A stretch of 64,000 nt of DNA, taken from positions 62,001 to 126,000 of the forward strand of contig DAOSVM010000002.1 of NCBI GenBank assembly GCA_035379625.1, read 5' to 3'. The position numbers and the translations under genes were made by a program. The notes below the pieces were generated by a model. That model searched no databases. It saw nothing but the letters and a program-made list of their open reading frames with translations, and had not been told where the DNA came from. This stretch comes from DAOSCP01 sp035379625. GTDB taxonomy: Bacteria > Bacteroidota > Ignavibacteria > Ignavibacteriales > DAOSCP01. Position 1 is the stretch's first letter. The number at the start of each line of letters is the position of its first letter. Positions 26,965 through 36,706 of the stretch are shown here, piece by piece.

Positions 26965-27018
26965 TAAATAAAAAAAGATTGCAAGCAATTAGTAAAAATA
27001 CTAATTGAGCAATCTTTT
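26965..27018 (-). terminator. Intrinsic terminator of yebC (minus strand)
   Basis: A long stem: AAAAGATTGC (26973-26982) pairs with GCAATCTTTT (27009-27018), extended inside by CAATTAGT/ACTAATTG. On the minus strand it ends in a T-run. Confidence 0.85.
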
Positions 27019-27038
27019 AATAAATTTAGTTTATTGTA

Positions 27039-27761
27039 TTATTGAAAGTCAGCATTGTGATAAACATTTTGAACATCATCATTATCTTCGAACATTTCAA
27101 TAATTTTCATAACTTTTTCAACATCTTCACCAGAAACTGCTACGCGGTTTTTAGGAACCCATTGTAAAGAAGCATTTTCAACTGAAATTCCTTTATCCAT
27201 TATAGCTTTTCTAACATCTTCAAAATTTTCAATGGTTGTAAACATTTCAAAGTATCCTTCATCAACTTCGCAATCATCTGCACCTGCTTCAATTGCGACT
27301 TCCATAATTTCATCTTCTGTTTTACCATTTACTGGTCCAGTAATAACGCCTCTTCTTTCGAACATCCAGGCAACAGAACCTTCGGCGCTCATATTTCCGC
27401 CATATTTACTAAAAATATGTCTAACTTCAGCTGCTGCACGATTTTTATTATCAGTAACAACTTCAACCATTAATGCTACACCGGCTGGAGCGTAACCTTC
27501 ATAAGTAATTTCTGAATAAGTTACTCCTTCCATTTCACCGGAAGCTTTTTTAATTGCTCTTTCTATATTATCGGCAGGCATATTGACAGATTTAGCATTG
27601 TCGATAACTAATCTTAATCTAGGATTATTCTCAGGGATAGGTCCACCTTGTCTTACAGCAACTGTTATTTCCTTGATTAATTTTGTAAATATTTTTCCTC
27701 TTTTTGCATCAATAGCTGCTTTTTTTCTTTTGATAGTAGCCCATTTACTATGACCTGACAT
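27039..27761 (-). CDS. yebC: YebC/PmpR-family protein
   Basis: A 240-residue protein of the YebC/TACO1 family, related to translation of difficult peptides and in some species annotated as a transcription regulator. The N-terminal signature MSGHSKWATIKRKKAAIDA is essentially canonical. GVALMVEVVTDNKNRAAAEV and the Gly-rich KYGGNMSAEGSVAWMF also match. It is monocistronic, with its own terminator downstream. Confidence 0.95.
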   Translation of the reverse strand: MSGHSKWATIKRKKAAIDAKRGKIFTKLIKEITVAVRQGGPIPENNPRLRLVIDNAKSVNMPADNIERAIKKASGEMEGVTYSEITYEGYAPAGVALMVEVVTDNKNRAAAEVRHIFSKYGGNMSAEGSVAWMFERRGVITGPVNGKTEDEIMEVAIEAGADDCEVDEGYFEMFTTIENFEDVRKAIMDKGISVENASLQWVPKNRVAVSGEDVEKVMKIIEMFEDNDDVQNVYHNADFQ

Positions 27762-27852
27762 AAAAACCCCTTTAGTTGCTATTCTTACAATTATTATTTA
27801 AATTTGTTTTTTAATTTTTAAGATTTACAAATATATAATAAAGATTTATATT

Positions 27853-28494
27853 ATGCAAAAAAAATCTAATATTCAACTTGTGGTTTTTGATCTCGATGGA
27901 ACATTAATGAAATCTGATTTAACTATTTACAATTCAATGGTTGAGACATTAAGAGAAATTGGAATAAGCACAGAAATTCCTAAAGAAGAATTTGATAAAT
28001 TTATTGGTTATCATTTCCAAGATATTTTTGATTATTTTAAAATTAATGTAGGTGATTTGGATAGCTATATTAGCAAGTATAAAGAAACTTATTTTAAAAA
28101 TTTGAGTCTAACAGAACTATATCCAGGAGTTTTAGAAACTTTAAGGAATTTAAAGCTTAAACAGATTAAGACAGCAATTTTAACGACGAAAGCTCAAGAT
28201 CAGTTAGAAAAAATTATTACTTATTTTGAATTAAACAATTATTTTGATTATTTATATGGTAGAAGACTGAATAGTAAAATAAAGCCTTCACCTGAGCCTT
28301 TACTGGAAATTATGGATATTTTAAAAGTTGATAATAATTCAACAATTATGGTTGGGGATACAGAGCTTGATATTATGTGTGGAAATTCGGCTAAAACTTT
28401 CACAGTTTTTGTGGAATATGGTTACGGAAAATTAAATGGGAATTTTACTCATTATAAATTTTCTAATATCACTCAGTTATTGGAGATAATATGA
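27853..28494 (+). CDS. HAD-family phosphatase, phosphoglycolate phosphatase-like
   Basis: A 213-residue haloacid dehalogenase-like hydrolase. Motif I VVFDLDGTLMKSD has the nucleophile Asp, motif II is TAILTTKAQ, the motif III Lys is in KPSPEPLLEIM, and motif IV is MVGDTELDIMCG. The cap domain is helical (Gph type). The substrate cannot be told from sequence. It overlaps the next gene as ATGA. Confidence 0.88.
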   Translation: MQKKSNIQLVVFDLDGTLMKSDLTIYNSMVETLREIGISTEIPKEEFDKFIGYHFQDIFDYFKINVGDLDSYISKYKETYFKNLSLTELYPGVLETLRNLKLKQIKTAILTTKAQDQLEKIITYFELNNYFDYLYGRRLNSKIKPSPEPLLEIMDILKVDNNSTIMVGDTELDIMCGNSAKTFTVFVEYGYGKLNGNFTHYKFSNITQLLEII

Positions 28495-28949
28495 AAAAAA
28501 TAGTTTTATTACTAATAGCAATGATATTCGGTGGCCTTTACGCACAAGATGCTGGTTTAGGAATTGGAACAAATGTTGGAGAACCAGTGGGATTATCAGC
28601 AAAATATTGGTTAAATAATCAAAATTCAATTGAAGCAACTTTAGGATATTCTTACCTAAAAACAAACGGTGCTTTGGATATTTCGGCGGTTTATAATTAT
28701 ACAAAATATAATTATATATCAATTTTTGAAAAGAAATTCCACTTTAATTATGGATTAGGTTTTTCTTATTCAACAAATTTTGCTGGAAATTATATCTTTG
28801 GAGTTAAGACTACCGCACAAATTTTTTCTTACATTTTAGAGTCACCTACAGATTACTACTTTAATATTAGCCCAATTTTAGGTTTGTTCCCAAAAGTAAA
28901 TTTATATATGGATGTAAATTTGGGGATAAGGTATTATTTAGGTTATTAA
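28491..28949 (+). CDS. Small outer-membrane-like beta-barrel protein, hypothetical
   Basis: A 152-residue protein with a signal peptide (MKKIVLLLIAMIFGGLYAQD) and alternating aromatic beta-strands such as QNSIEATLGYSYLKT and FHFNYGLGFSYSTNF. It ends YMDVNLGIRYYLGY, as an eight-stranded barrel or lipocalin-like protein would. Function unknown. It is coupled to the HAD phosphatase by a 4-bp overlap. Confidence 0.65.
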   Translation: MKKIVLLLIAMIFGGLYAQDAGLGIGTNVGEPVGLSAKYWLNNQNSIEATLGYSYLKTNGALDISAVYNYTKYNYISIFEKKFHFNYGLGFSYSTNFAGNYIFGVKTTAQIFSYILESPTDYYFNISPILGLFPKVNLYMDVNLGIRYYLGY

Positions 28950-29067
28950 ATTGTGCTATAAAATAAAATATTTTTAAATTATAATTAAGACTTAAATTAA
29001 TATTGAATATGTATTCATTATTTGTTATTTTACATTGAAAAAATTAAAAATAATTAAAGGTGTGAAG

Positions 29068-30504
29068 ATGAAAAAGTTTTTTCTTTTAAGTATTATCGTA
29101 TGCAATCTTTTTGCACAGAGTGACCTAAACATATTTGGTTATTATCAAGCATTTTTCCAAAATAATAATGGTTATAATATTGTGCTTGATAATCAAGTAT
29201 ATTCTGCGTTTAACGCAAATGATCCAAATGAACTAGCATTACGTGCTTTGTTACCATCACAATTATAATCATCAAAAGTTAAATTTACAGCTAATAAAAA
29301 AAATACATTTACACTTCAACAATTTAATTTGTTCTTTACAAAAGATTTTGAAGGTAAATGGGGTAATTTTACAACATTTGCTAATATTGAAATAAATAAT
29401 AATTTCAATTTTGAAAAAAATTGGGGGCAAATTAAATTAGAAGAAGCATGGGCTAGATATAATTATTCCGATGCATTTAATGTTAAAGTTGGTTTATTTA
29501 TCCCAACATTTAATAATTTCAATGAAATTAAAAATAGAATGCCTATAATACCATATTTATTTAGACCATTGGTTTATGAAGAAACAATTTCAGAAGTTAT
29601 TCCATTACAAGATTTTATTCCATTAACAGCAAATTTGCAAATACAAGGAAATATTCCAGTTACAGAAGACATAACATCTACATATGCATTATTTTTGGGT
29701 AATAGCGAAGATAAGTATTATTCTTCTCAAACGTCAGGTATAGTATACCGAGGTATGGATACTACAACATTTAAGATGATTGGTGGTAGAATTGGTTTAA
29801 AATATAGATCTTTTAAATTTGGAGTATCTGGGACTTATGATAGAGATAACCAATCAACATTATTTGAAGGTTCTACGTTAAATCCAAATTTAAAAAGATA
29901 TAGAGTAGGTGGAGATTTATCTTTTACTTATGGTGATTTTTCATTTGAAACAGAATTTATTAAAGTTATTTATGATGTTAAAAATGAACATAAAGATTTT
30001 ATTAAAAATTATTCTAAAAATGTTATTGTAAAAAAATATGGTGATTTTTATAATTTATCTAATGAATTAGATAATTTAAATGATACATACAATAATATTA
30101 ACTTACCTTCTCCATCTGACCCTAATTATATCAATTTAAAGAATCAAAGGATGTTATTGTTAAGCCAGATCCAACAAAAACAATTACAATTACAACAGAT
30201 GTTTACACAATTACAAAAAGTTTCAAAAAATAGATTATATTTAGGCGATACATATGATAAGTTGTTTTATTATTTATCATTAGGTTATAATATTACAGAT
30301 GAATTTATGCCATATGTTAGTTATTCTTATTATGAGGATGGATTAGATGCAAGATTTAAAGATGGAATGCAACAGTATTCATTTGGTATAGTTTACCGAC
30401 CTATTACAGAGGTTGTATTAAAAGCACAGTGGACTCAACAGAATGTAGATAAAATTAATTATAAATCAAACTTTTACCATGCCGGTATTAGTGTAATGTT
30501 CTAA
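29068..30504 (+). pseudogene. Outer-membrane porin-like protein interrupted by an in-frame TAA
   Basis: The frame encodes a 478-position porin-like protein. It has a signal peptide MKKFFLLSIIVCNLFAQS, then N-terminal strands (LNIFGYYQAFFQNNNGYN), a long beta-barrel with many aromatic-ended strands, and a Gln-rich coiled segment (about residues 350-390). A single TAA at 29266-29268 splits it. The frame is identical on both sides and otherwise open to the stop at 30504, ending YHAGISVMF as barrel proteins do. The start ATG 29068 is preceded by AAAGGTG; the TTG at 29035 is unlikely. It is either recently inactivated, a sequence error, or read through. Confidence 0.72.
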
Positions 30505-30518
30505 TTATGGAGGAAAAA

Positions 30519-30908
30519 ATGAAAATTAGGAAATATTTACTAATATTCTTATTATTATTTACTAGCATTTATGCAGAAGTTACAATTATAGGAAATAAAA
30601 GCACAAATATTACAATTACCAATGCAAATAGTGCATTTGATTATTTTACAATGGCGAAGGGTAATTTGAAAGTATTTTATTTAAAAAGTGGCTCAGCAAA
30701 TGATGAATTTTTTAGTTTTATAGGTAAAGATTTCAATGAAATGAAAAAAATCTGGATGAGATTGCAGCTTACTGAAGGTAAAATAGCAGTTGCTTTAAAC
30801 TCAGAGGATGAGATGCTGGAAAAAGTTGCTTCGACACGTAATTCTATTGGGTATGTCTCCAAAAGCAAAGTAAATTCCAATGTTAAAAGTATTTTTACAA
30901 TAAAATAA
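30519..30908 (+). CDS. Short periplasmic phosphate-binding-like protein (PstS-like lobe)
   Basis: About 129 residues with a signal peptide (MKIRKYLLIFLLLFTSIYAE). The remainder resembles one lobe of a periplasmic type 2 binding protein of the PstS family: FMGK-like block FIGKDFNEMKKIWM and ASTRNSIGYVSKSKV. Standalone proteins of this size occur in several phyla beside porins and chemoreceptors. GGAGG right before this ATG (30519) decides the start over the ATG at 30507. The ligand is unknown. It lies between the porin and chemoreceptor genes. Confidence 0.6.
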   Translation: MKIRKYLLIFLLLFTSIYAEVTIIGNKSTNITITNANSAFDYFTMAKGNLKVFYLKSGSANDEFFSFIGKDFNEMKKIWMRLQLTEGKIAVALNSEDEMLEKVASTRNSIGYVSKSKVNSNVKSIFTIK

Positions 30909-30918
30909 GTGGTTGAAA

Positions 30919-32693
30919 ATGTATGATTTTATAAACAAATCAATAAAAAATCGAATTGTTGTTAGTTCTGTTGCACTTATTTTGATAATTACTATTTTTG
31001 CTTCTATATATTATCCATTAAACCAGAAAAACCAAATCTTAGAGCAGGCAGAAAAACAATTTGTAACATTAGCTGAAATGCTTGCTTTTTCTGTAGGTTT
31101 GGGGTTAAAAGATGCAAATTTTGAATTAGTACACACAGCATTTGAGTGGGCAAAAAAAGATAATAACGTTTCCTACTTAGCAATTTATGGTGGAAGTAAT
31201 AATTTGATATTCGAACATAGTTCCAAAAATTTCACTTTTGAACCTCCAAAATATGATTTAGAAGAACAACGTGGAAAACTTTATTTTAATAAAGAAGAAT
31301 ATTTATATACTATACAAAATAGTGATTATCAACAAAAAAATTTTGGTAAAATTTTATTAGTTTATTCATTGAAGGAATTCAATGAAAAAGTTTCCTCTGC
31401 AAGGAATTTATCGTTTTTGTTTTGGGGTAGTGTTTTAGTTATAGGTATTTTTATATTTAATTTCATTGGTAAAAATATTAGTCGCGAAATAGAAGAATTT
31501 GCAGAAGCAGCTGAAATTGTAGGTAATGGTAATTATGATTATCAAATAAAATATAATAAAAATGATGAAATTGGAAGATTGGCAAAAGCTTTTAGAAATA
31601 TGGTTGAAAAAATTAAAATTGCAAATCAAGAACTTCTAAGTGAAAAAGCCTTTGTCGAAAGAAAAGTTGAAGATGCCGTAAAATCTATAAAAGAATCTGA
31701 AGTATATTTAAATAATAGTGTTGAGAAATTTTTAAGTGAAATCAAAAAATTTGAAACTGGTAATTTAAATATTCATCTATTGAATGAAAAAAATGATAAG
31801 ATTAAAGAATTGTTTGATGGCTTCCTGAATGCTGTTAACAATTTGAAAAATATGATTAAGGATGTGAAAGATATTATTACATATATTAGCTCTTTTGGTT
31901 ATAAATTATCTGCTGCAACTGAAGAATTAACAGCGAATACTAGAGAACAAAACGTTAAAGTTGAAAATACTTTTAATGAAATTCTAATATAACAATTGCA
32001 ATAGAAAAAACTAAAAATTTATCAACAATTGCTACAAATAATGCACAAAAACAAGGTGAAAAAGCAGAACAAGGTGGTAATGTAATTAATCAAACAATTG
32101 AAGCAATGAATAATATTACAAATGTAGTTGAGAATGCAGCTTCTAAAATTTTAAAACTTGGAGAAAGTAGTCAAAAGATTGGTGAAATTATTCAAGTTAT
32201 TGATGAAATTGCAGATCAAACAAACTTGCTTGCATTAAATGCAGCAATTGAAGCTGCTCGTGCTGGCGAGCAAGGGCGTGGTTTTGCAGTAGTAGCTGAT
32301 GAAGTTAGAAAATTGGCAGAAAGGACAGGAAAAGCTACTAAAGAAATTGCTGAAATGATTAGAACTATTCAAATAGAAACTAAAGAAGCTGTTTCTGTTA
32401 TGGGTGAAGGATTAAATGAAGTAACAACAGGACAAGAAAAAATAAAAAAATCTGAAGATGTATTGAATAATATAATTAAAAGTTCATATGAAGTAGTTCA
32501 AAATATAAAAATGGTTGCTAACGCAAACGAGGAACAATATCAACAAGTGAAAGAAATATCGCAAAGTATGGAATTTGTAAATAACATAGTTCATAGTAAC
32601 GCTGGTGCTGTTAACGATATTGCACAAGAACTTAATATGTTAAACGAAAGGATTTCACAATTGGATAAGATGATAGGGAATTTCAAAATATAA
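30919..32693 (+). pseudogene. Methyl-accepting chemotaxis protein with a one-base frameshift
   Basis: Transmembrane segments flank a periplasmic sensor (TM1 about 13-35, TM2 about 160-180). A HAMP domain follows (EFAEAAEIVGNGNYDYQIK...). The signalling hairpin is LLALNAAIEAARAGEQGRGF. The first part stops at TAA 31990. One missing T near 31982-31983 would turn ATT-CTA into ATT-TCT-AAT and restore continuous reading to the stop at 32693, giving about 591 residues. The start is ATG 30919; the TTG at 30913 is weaker. It would sense through the periplasm, perhaps with the upstream binding-like protein. It ends at a bidirectional terminator. Confidence 0.85.
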
Positions 32694-32697
32694 AAAG

Positions 32698-32727
32698 AAA
32701 AAAGCTGCCTGAAGGCAGCTTTTTTTA
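32698..32727. terminator. Bidirectional terminator between the chemoreceptor and gpmI
   Basis: AAAGCTGCC, loop TGAA, GGCAGCTTT followed by T-run; the minus strand also ends in a T-run. It serves the two convergent genes and touches the gpmI stop. Confidence 0.85.
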
Positions 32728-34353
32728 TTTATTGAATTCAATTAATGATGGATCATAATCTTCGACTTTTTCGAAACCTAATAGATTAAGAATTGTTGCG
32801 GCAATATTTGTTAATCCAGGATTTTGTACATTTGCCATTTTGTATTCACCGGAATATTGTGGATCAAAAATAATAAATGGTACAGGATTTAATGTATGAG
32901 ATGTTTTAATTTCTTTTTTCCCATTTTTTTCTACAAACATTTCATCTGCATTGCCGTGATCAGCAGTTACAATAGCTATACCATCAAGCTCAGCAACAAC
33001 TTGTAATAATTTCCCTACACATTCATCTACTGTTTCAACAGCGGTTATTGCAGCTTCCATAACACCAGTATGGCCTACCATATCGCCATTTGCAAAATTA
33101 ACACGACCGAATTTGTATTTACCACTTTTTAGTAATTCTATTGTTTTTTCTGTAATTTCATAAGCTTTCATTTTAGGAGCTTGATCGAAAGGAATTTTAT
33201 CAGATGGAATTTCAACATAGGTTTCTAATTTTTCGTTAATGTAGCCTGATTTATTTCCATTCCAGAAATAAGTAACATGTCCAAATTTCTGAGTTTCGGA
33301 AATTGCAAAAGAAGTAACACCTTCAGCGCATAAGTATTCGCTTACAGTTCTATCGATAGCTGGTGGAGTAACTAAATATTTTGATGGTATATGCAAATCG
33401 CCATCATATTCCATCATTCCAGCAAAAAAGACTTGTGGAACTCTTTTTCTATCGAAATAAGAAAATTCTTTTTCTTCAAAAGCACGAGAAATTTCGATAG
33501 CTCTATCGCCGCGGAAATTAAAGAAAATTACAGCATCACCATCAACTATTGGACCTACTGGTTTATTATCATTATCAACAACAACAAAAGCGTCCATATA
33601 TTGATCTGTCATTTGAGGATCTTCATCATAGAAGGTTTGAACGGCTTCAGCAGCGGATTTAAATGGTCGCGCTTCACCTAATACGTGTGCATACCAACCA
33701 CGTTTAACAATTTCCCAATCAGCATTGTATCTATCCATTGTCACTCTCATTCTTCCACCACCTGAAGCGATTTTATAATCAAAACCTTGTGAATTAATTT
33801 CGCTTAGTAATTTTTCAGTCATATCAATATATTTTAAAGCAGATTTTTGATCAACATCACGGCCATCCAAAAGAGCGTGAATGCGTACAAATTTTACATC
33901 ATTTTGCACTAAATTTTTTAGCATTGCAAAAAGATGATCTATATGTGAATGTACATTACCATCTGAAAGTAATCCTATAAAATGAACAGTTTTACCACTT
34001 TTTCCAATTTCAATTATTTTATTCCAATTTTCAGTTTGGAAAAATTTTCCACTTTCAATTGAAATATTGACCAGTTTTGCACCTTGTGCAAATACGCGTC
34101 CAGCGCCTAAAGCATTATGTCCGACTTCACTATTTCCCATATCGTCTTCTGTTGGAAGACCAACAGCAGGGCCATGTGCTTTTAATTTAGTAAATAATGG
34201 AACAGTAAATAATTTATCAAGATTTGGCGTTTTAGCCAAATATACAGCATTATTTTCACCAGGTTTGTTTATCCCAATACCATCCATTATAATAAGTAAA
34301 AGAGGACCTTTCCTACCGCTAAAATTTTCTAGCTTATTTAATTTTAATGACAT
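32725..34353 (-). CDS. gpmI: 2,3-bisphosphoglycerate-independent phosphoglycerate mutase
   Basis: A 542-residue Mn-dependent alkaline-phosphatase-superfamily enzyme interconverting 3- and 2-phosphoglycerate. The nucleophile Ser is in DDMGNSEVGHNALGAGR. Metal ligands lie in LLLIIMDGIG, VTADHGNADEMF and the downstream HTLNPVPFI. DGRDVDQKSAL is also diagnostic. The gene is slightly longer than average but has no obvious insertion. Confidence 0.96.
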   Translation of the reverse strand: MSLKLNKLENFSGRKGPLLLIIMDGIGINKPGENNAVYLAKTPNLDKLFTVPLFTKLKAHGPAVGLPTEDDMGNSEVGHNALGAGRVFAQGAKLVNISIESGKFFQTENWNKIIEIGKSGKTVHFIGLLSDGNVHSHIDHLFAMLKNLVQNDVKFVRIHALLDGRDVDQKSALKYIDMTEKLLSEINSQGFDYKIASGGGRMRVTMDRYNADWEIVKRGWYAHVLGEARPFKSAAEAVQTFYDEDPQMTDQYMDAFVVVDNDNKPVGPIVDGDAVIFFNFRGDRAIEISRAFEEKEFSYFDRKRVPQVFFAGMMEYDGDLHIPSKYLVTPPAIDRTVSEYLCAEGVTSFAISETQKFGHVTYFWNGNKSGYINEKLETYVEIPSDKIPFDQAPKMKAYEITEKTIELLKSGKYKFGRVNFANGDMVGHTGVMEAAITAVETVDECVGKLLQVVAELDGIAIVTADHGNADEMFVEKNGKKEIKTSHTLNPVPFIIFDPQYSGEYKMANVQNPGLTNIAATILNLLGFEKVEDYDPSLIEFNK

Positions 34354-34389
34354 AACTTACTCCTTTAAGTTTGTTTATAATTAAATGTT

Positions 34390-35154
34390 TTATCCAAATA
34401 AAAAGTTCCATAATAAGAAATCTGCTAAAAGAATTGCAGATGCTGAAAGTACAAATGCTCTGATAGTTGAAAGACCAACACCTTCAGCGCCGCCTTCAGT
34501 TCTTAGCCCAACATGGCATCCTAACAAAGATATTGCAGCACCAAAAACGGAAGCTTTAATTAATCCTGCAATAACATCTGATATATCAAAGAATCTTTGT
34601 ACCGATGAGAAAAATACGTTAAATGAGACATCTAAAAAATAATTAGCTGTTAAAAATGATCCAAAAATAGCGATAACATCTGTAAAAATTACAAGAACAG
34701 GTAACATTATTACTGAAGCTAAAAATCTTGGCATAGCCAAAAATCTTATCGGGCTAATTCCCATAACTTCAAGAGCATCAATTTGCTCGGTAACTTTCAT
34801 TGTTCCTAATTCTGCAGCTATTGATGCCCCAATTCTGCCAGCCATTACCAAAGCGGTTAACACTGGCCCTAATTCGGTAAAAATGGCTTTACTAACCGCT
34901 GTTCCTAATAAAGATAAAGGGGCTAGTCCTTTTAATTGGTAAGATGCTTGCCATGCTGTTATAGCACCTGTAAAAAAAGAAATTACAAAAACTAATGGTA
35001 AAGAGTTTACGCCAATATGTTCCATTTGTAGGATTATTTGTTTCCTACTATGAATAATGTTTCTTAGGTATCCAATTATTCCTAAAAAAAGTTTAACTAT
35101 TTCACCAAATTCTGAAATTGTACTGATAATTTTTCTGCCGATAAATGAGATCAT
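34390..35154 (-). CDS. mlaE: MlaE-family ABC transporter permease
   Basis: A 254-residue inner-membrane permease of the Mla phospholipid-transport type. GRIGASIAAELGTMKVTEQI and DALEVMGISPIRFLAMPRFLA are the MlaE signature; five or so hydrophobic segments are visible. Normally it works with an MlaF ATPase and an MCE-domain MlaD. Neither is adjacent here, so its partners must lie elsewhere. It is 36 bp upstream of gpmI on the same strand. Confidence 0.9.
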   Translation of the reverse strand: MISFIGRKIISTISEFGEIVKLFLGIIGYLRNIIHSRKQIILQMEHIGVNSLPLVFVISFFTGAITAWQASYQLKGLAPLSLLGTAVSKAIFTELGPVLTALVMAGRIGASIAAELGTMKVTEQIDALEVMGISPIRFLAMPRFLASVIMLPVLVIFTDVIAIFGSFLTANYFLDVSFNVFFSSVQRFFDISDVIAGLIKASVFGAAISLLGCHVGLRTEGGAEGVGLSTIRAFVLSASAILLADFLLWNFLFG

Positions 35155-35267
35155 AAAAAAAATATTTTTTGTTTTTAAAGATAGAAAAATTTGTTTATTT
35201 TTAATAATTTATATTGGAATTTAAATAATAATAAAGTAATTTAACAGTTCAAAAATAGGAGAATTAT

Positions 35268-36089
35268 ATGCAAAATTTGTATCAATCAATTGAAGAAACA
35301 GTAAGTGTTATTAGAAAAAAAATTAGTGAAGATTATAAAATAGGTATAATCTTAGGTACTGGTTTGGGGGCTTTAGTAAATGAAATTGAAAAAGAATATG
35401 AGTTTGATTATGCTGAATTACCATATTTCCCTTTATCTACAGTTGAATCTCATCATGGTAAATTAATATTTGGAAAATTATCAGGTAAAAATGTTGTTGT
35501 TATGCAAGGAAGATTTCACTATTACGAAGGTTACACAATGCAGCAAATTACTTATCCTGTAAGAGTAATGAAATTTTTAGGTGTTGAATCCTTAATTGTT
35601 TCGAATGCTTGTGGCGGTATGAATCCACAATATCGCAAAGGCGATATAATGTTAATGTTGGATCATATTAATTTACTTGGGGATAATCCACTTATTGGTC
35701 CAAATGACAACAAGCTTGGTCCTAGATTTCCGGATATGAGCGAACCTTATTCTTTGAAGTTAATAGAATTAGCTGAAGAAGTGGCACTTGAAAATAAAAT
35801 TAAAATCCATAAAGGTGTTTATGTTGCTGTTGCAGGCCCTAATTTAGAAACAAAAGCTGAATATAGATTTTTACGCTCAACAGGAGCAGATGTTGTTGGT
35901 ATGTCTACAGTTCCCGAATGTATTGTAGCTAACCATATGGGAATTAAAGTACTTGGAATTAGTATTATAACCGATGAATGTTTCCCAGAATGTTTGAAAC
36001 CTGTTGATTTGAAAGATGTTATTGAGGCTGCTAATCAAGCAGAACCAAAAATGACAACAATAATTAAAGGTGTTGTAAGCAAATTGTAA
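35268..36089 (+). CDS. punA: Purine nucleoside phosphorylase, trimeric type
   Basis: A 273-residue enzyme phosphorolysing inosine and guanosine (and deoxy forms) to base and (deoxy)ribose-1-phosphate. IGIILGTGLGAL is the phosphate-binding loop, VESHHGKLIFG and MQGRFHYYEGYT hold active-site residues, and VSNACGGMNP and STVPECIVANHMGIKVLGIS complete the family set. SD AGGAG lies 7 bp before the ATG. It is followed by element D. It fits functionally with deoC. Confidence 0.94.
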   Translation: MQNLYQSIEETVSVIRKKISEDYKIGIILGTGLGALVNEIEKEYEFDYAELPYFPLSTVESHHGKLIFGKLSGKNVVVMQGRFHYYEGYTMQQITYPVRVMKFLGVESLIVSNACGGMNPQYRKGDIMLMLDHINLLGDNPLIGPNDNKLGPRFPDMSEPYSLKLIELAEEVALENKIKIHKGVYVAVAGPNLETKAEYRFLRSTGADVVGMSTVPECIVANHMGIKVLGISIITDECFPECLKPVDLKDVIEAANQAEPKMTTIIKGVVSKL

Positions 36090-36131
36090 TTTCATCCTAA
36101 AAATAGCCAAAGGCATGTTTCTTTTTATATA

Positions 36132-36673
36132 GCTCAGACGGTGTAGGCATAAGCCCGTGCGCCGCACGGGCAGGCTAACGCCAAAAAATATTTTGTAAAA
36201 AACTATATTTTATTTACGTGAATATAGATCTATTATAATTGTTGGCAAAATAAATAAAAAAAATTTACTTTTTGTTGAATTATTATATTAAAATATAAAG
36301 AGCCAAATGATATATTCGTATATACAATTTAATTGTATTTACAATATTATATTTTTTTTATAAATATTTTGTACATACGATATTATTGGTATAACTATAT
36401 ATTCTTGAAATATTTTATTTAACTATAAAGTATAACACATAGATATTTTTAGGATAATGAGATAAAAAACGATAGATATTTGTTAAGCATTTACCTAAAA
36501 ATTAACAACTTAATTTTAGAGATTGAAGCATTTTCAAAAGTGAAAATTTAATAATATTAACATTTGTAAAAGTTTAAATAAATTTTGTAAATTTTTTTAG
36601 CGGGCCGTTCCGGCCCGCTGCCCCTTGCAGCTTGCCACAAGCTGCAAGGGGCTTAAGCTTACACCGTCTGAGC
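36132..36673. repeat. Paired-hairpin intergenic element D
   Basis: A 542-bp element between the purine nucleoside phosphorylase and the SorC-type regulator, same orientation as A. Left end: GCTCAGACGGTGTAGGC, L1 36153-36171 and L2 GGCTAACGCC 36173-36182. Right end: R2 36599-36619 (AGCGGGCCG stem), R1 36620-36652 (15-bp stem, same sequence as in C) and ACACCGTCTGAGC ending at 36673. The right end lies only 34 bp before the regulator's ATG, so it could affect its expression. Core 17-bp repeats are at 36318-36387. Confidence 0.85.
36318..36387 (+). repeat. 17-bp direct repeats in the core of element D
   Basis: GTATATACAATTTAATT at 36318 is followed head-to-tail by GTATTTACAATATTATA at 36335. 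A third unit, GTACATACGATATTATT, stands at 36371. The consensus and pair arrangement are those of elements A and C. Confidence 0.72.
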
Positions 36674-36706
36674 CAAGTAAGTATTTATAAATAAAAATAA
36701 TTTGAT

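Noticed and set aside
29266..29268. Programmed stop readthrough or selenocysteine in the porin
   Set aside because: The codon is TAA, not TGA, and no recoding structure is seen nearby.
31981..31992. Programmed frameshifting in the chemoreceptor
   Set aside because: No slippery heptamer or downstream pseudoknot; such receptors are not known to use it.
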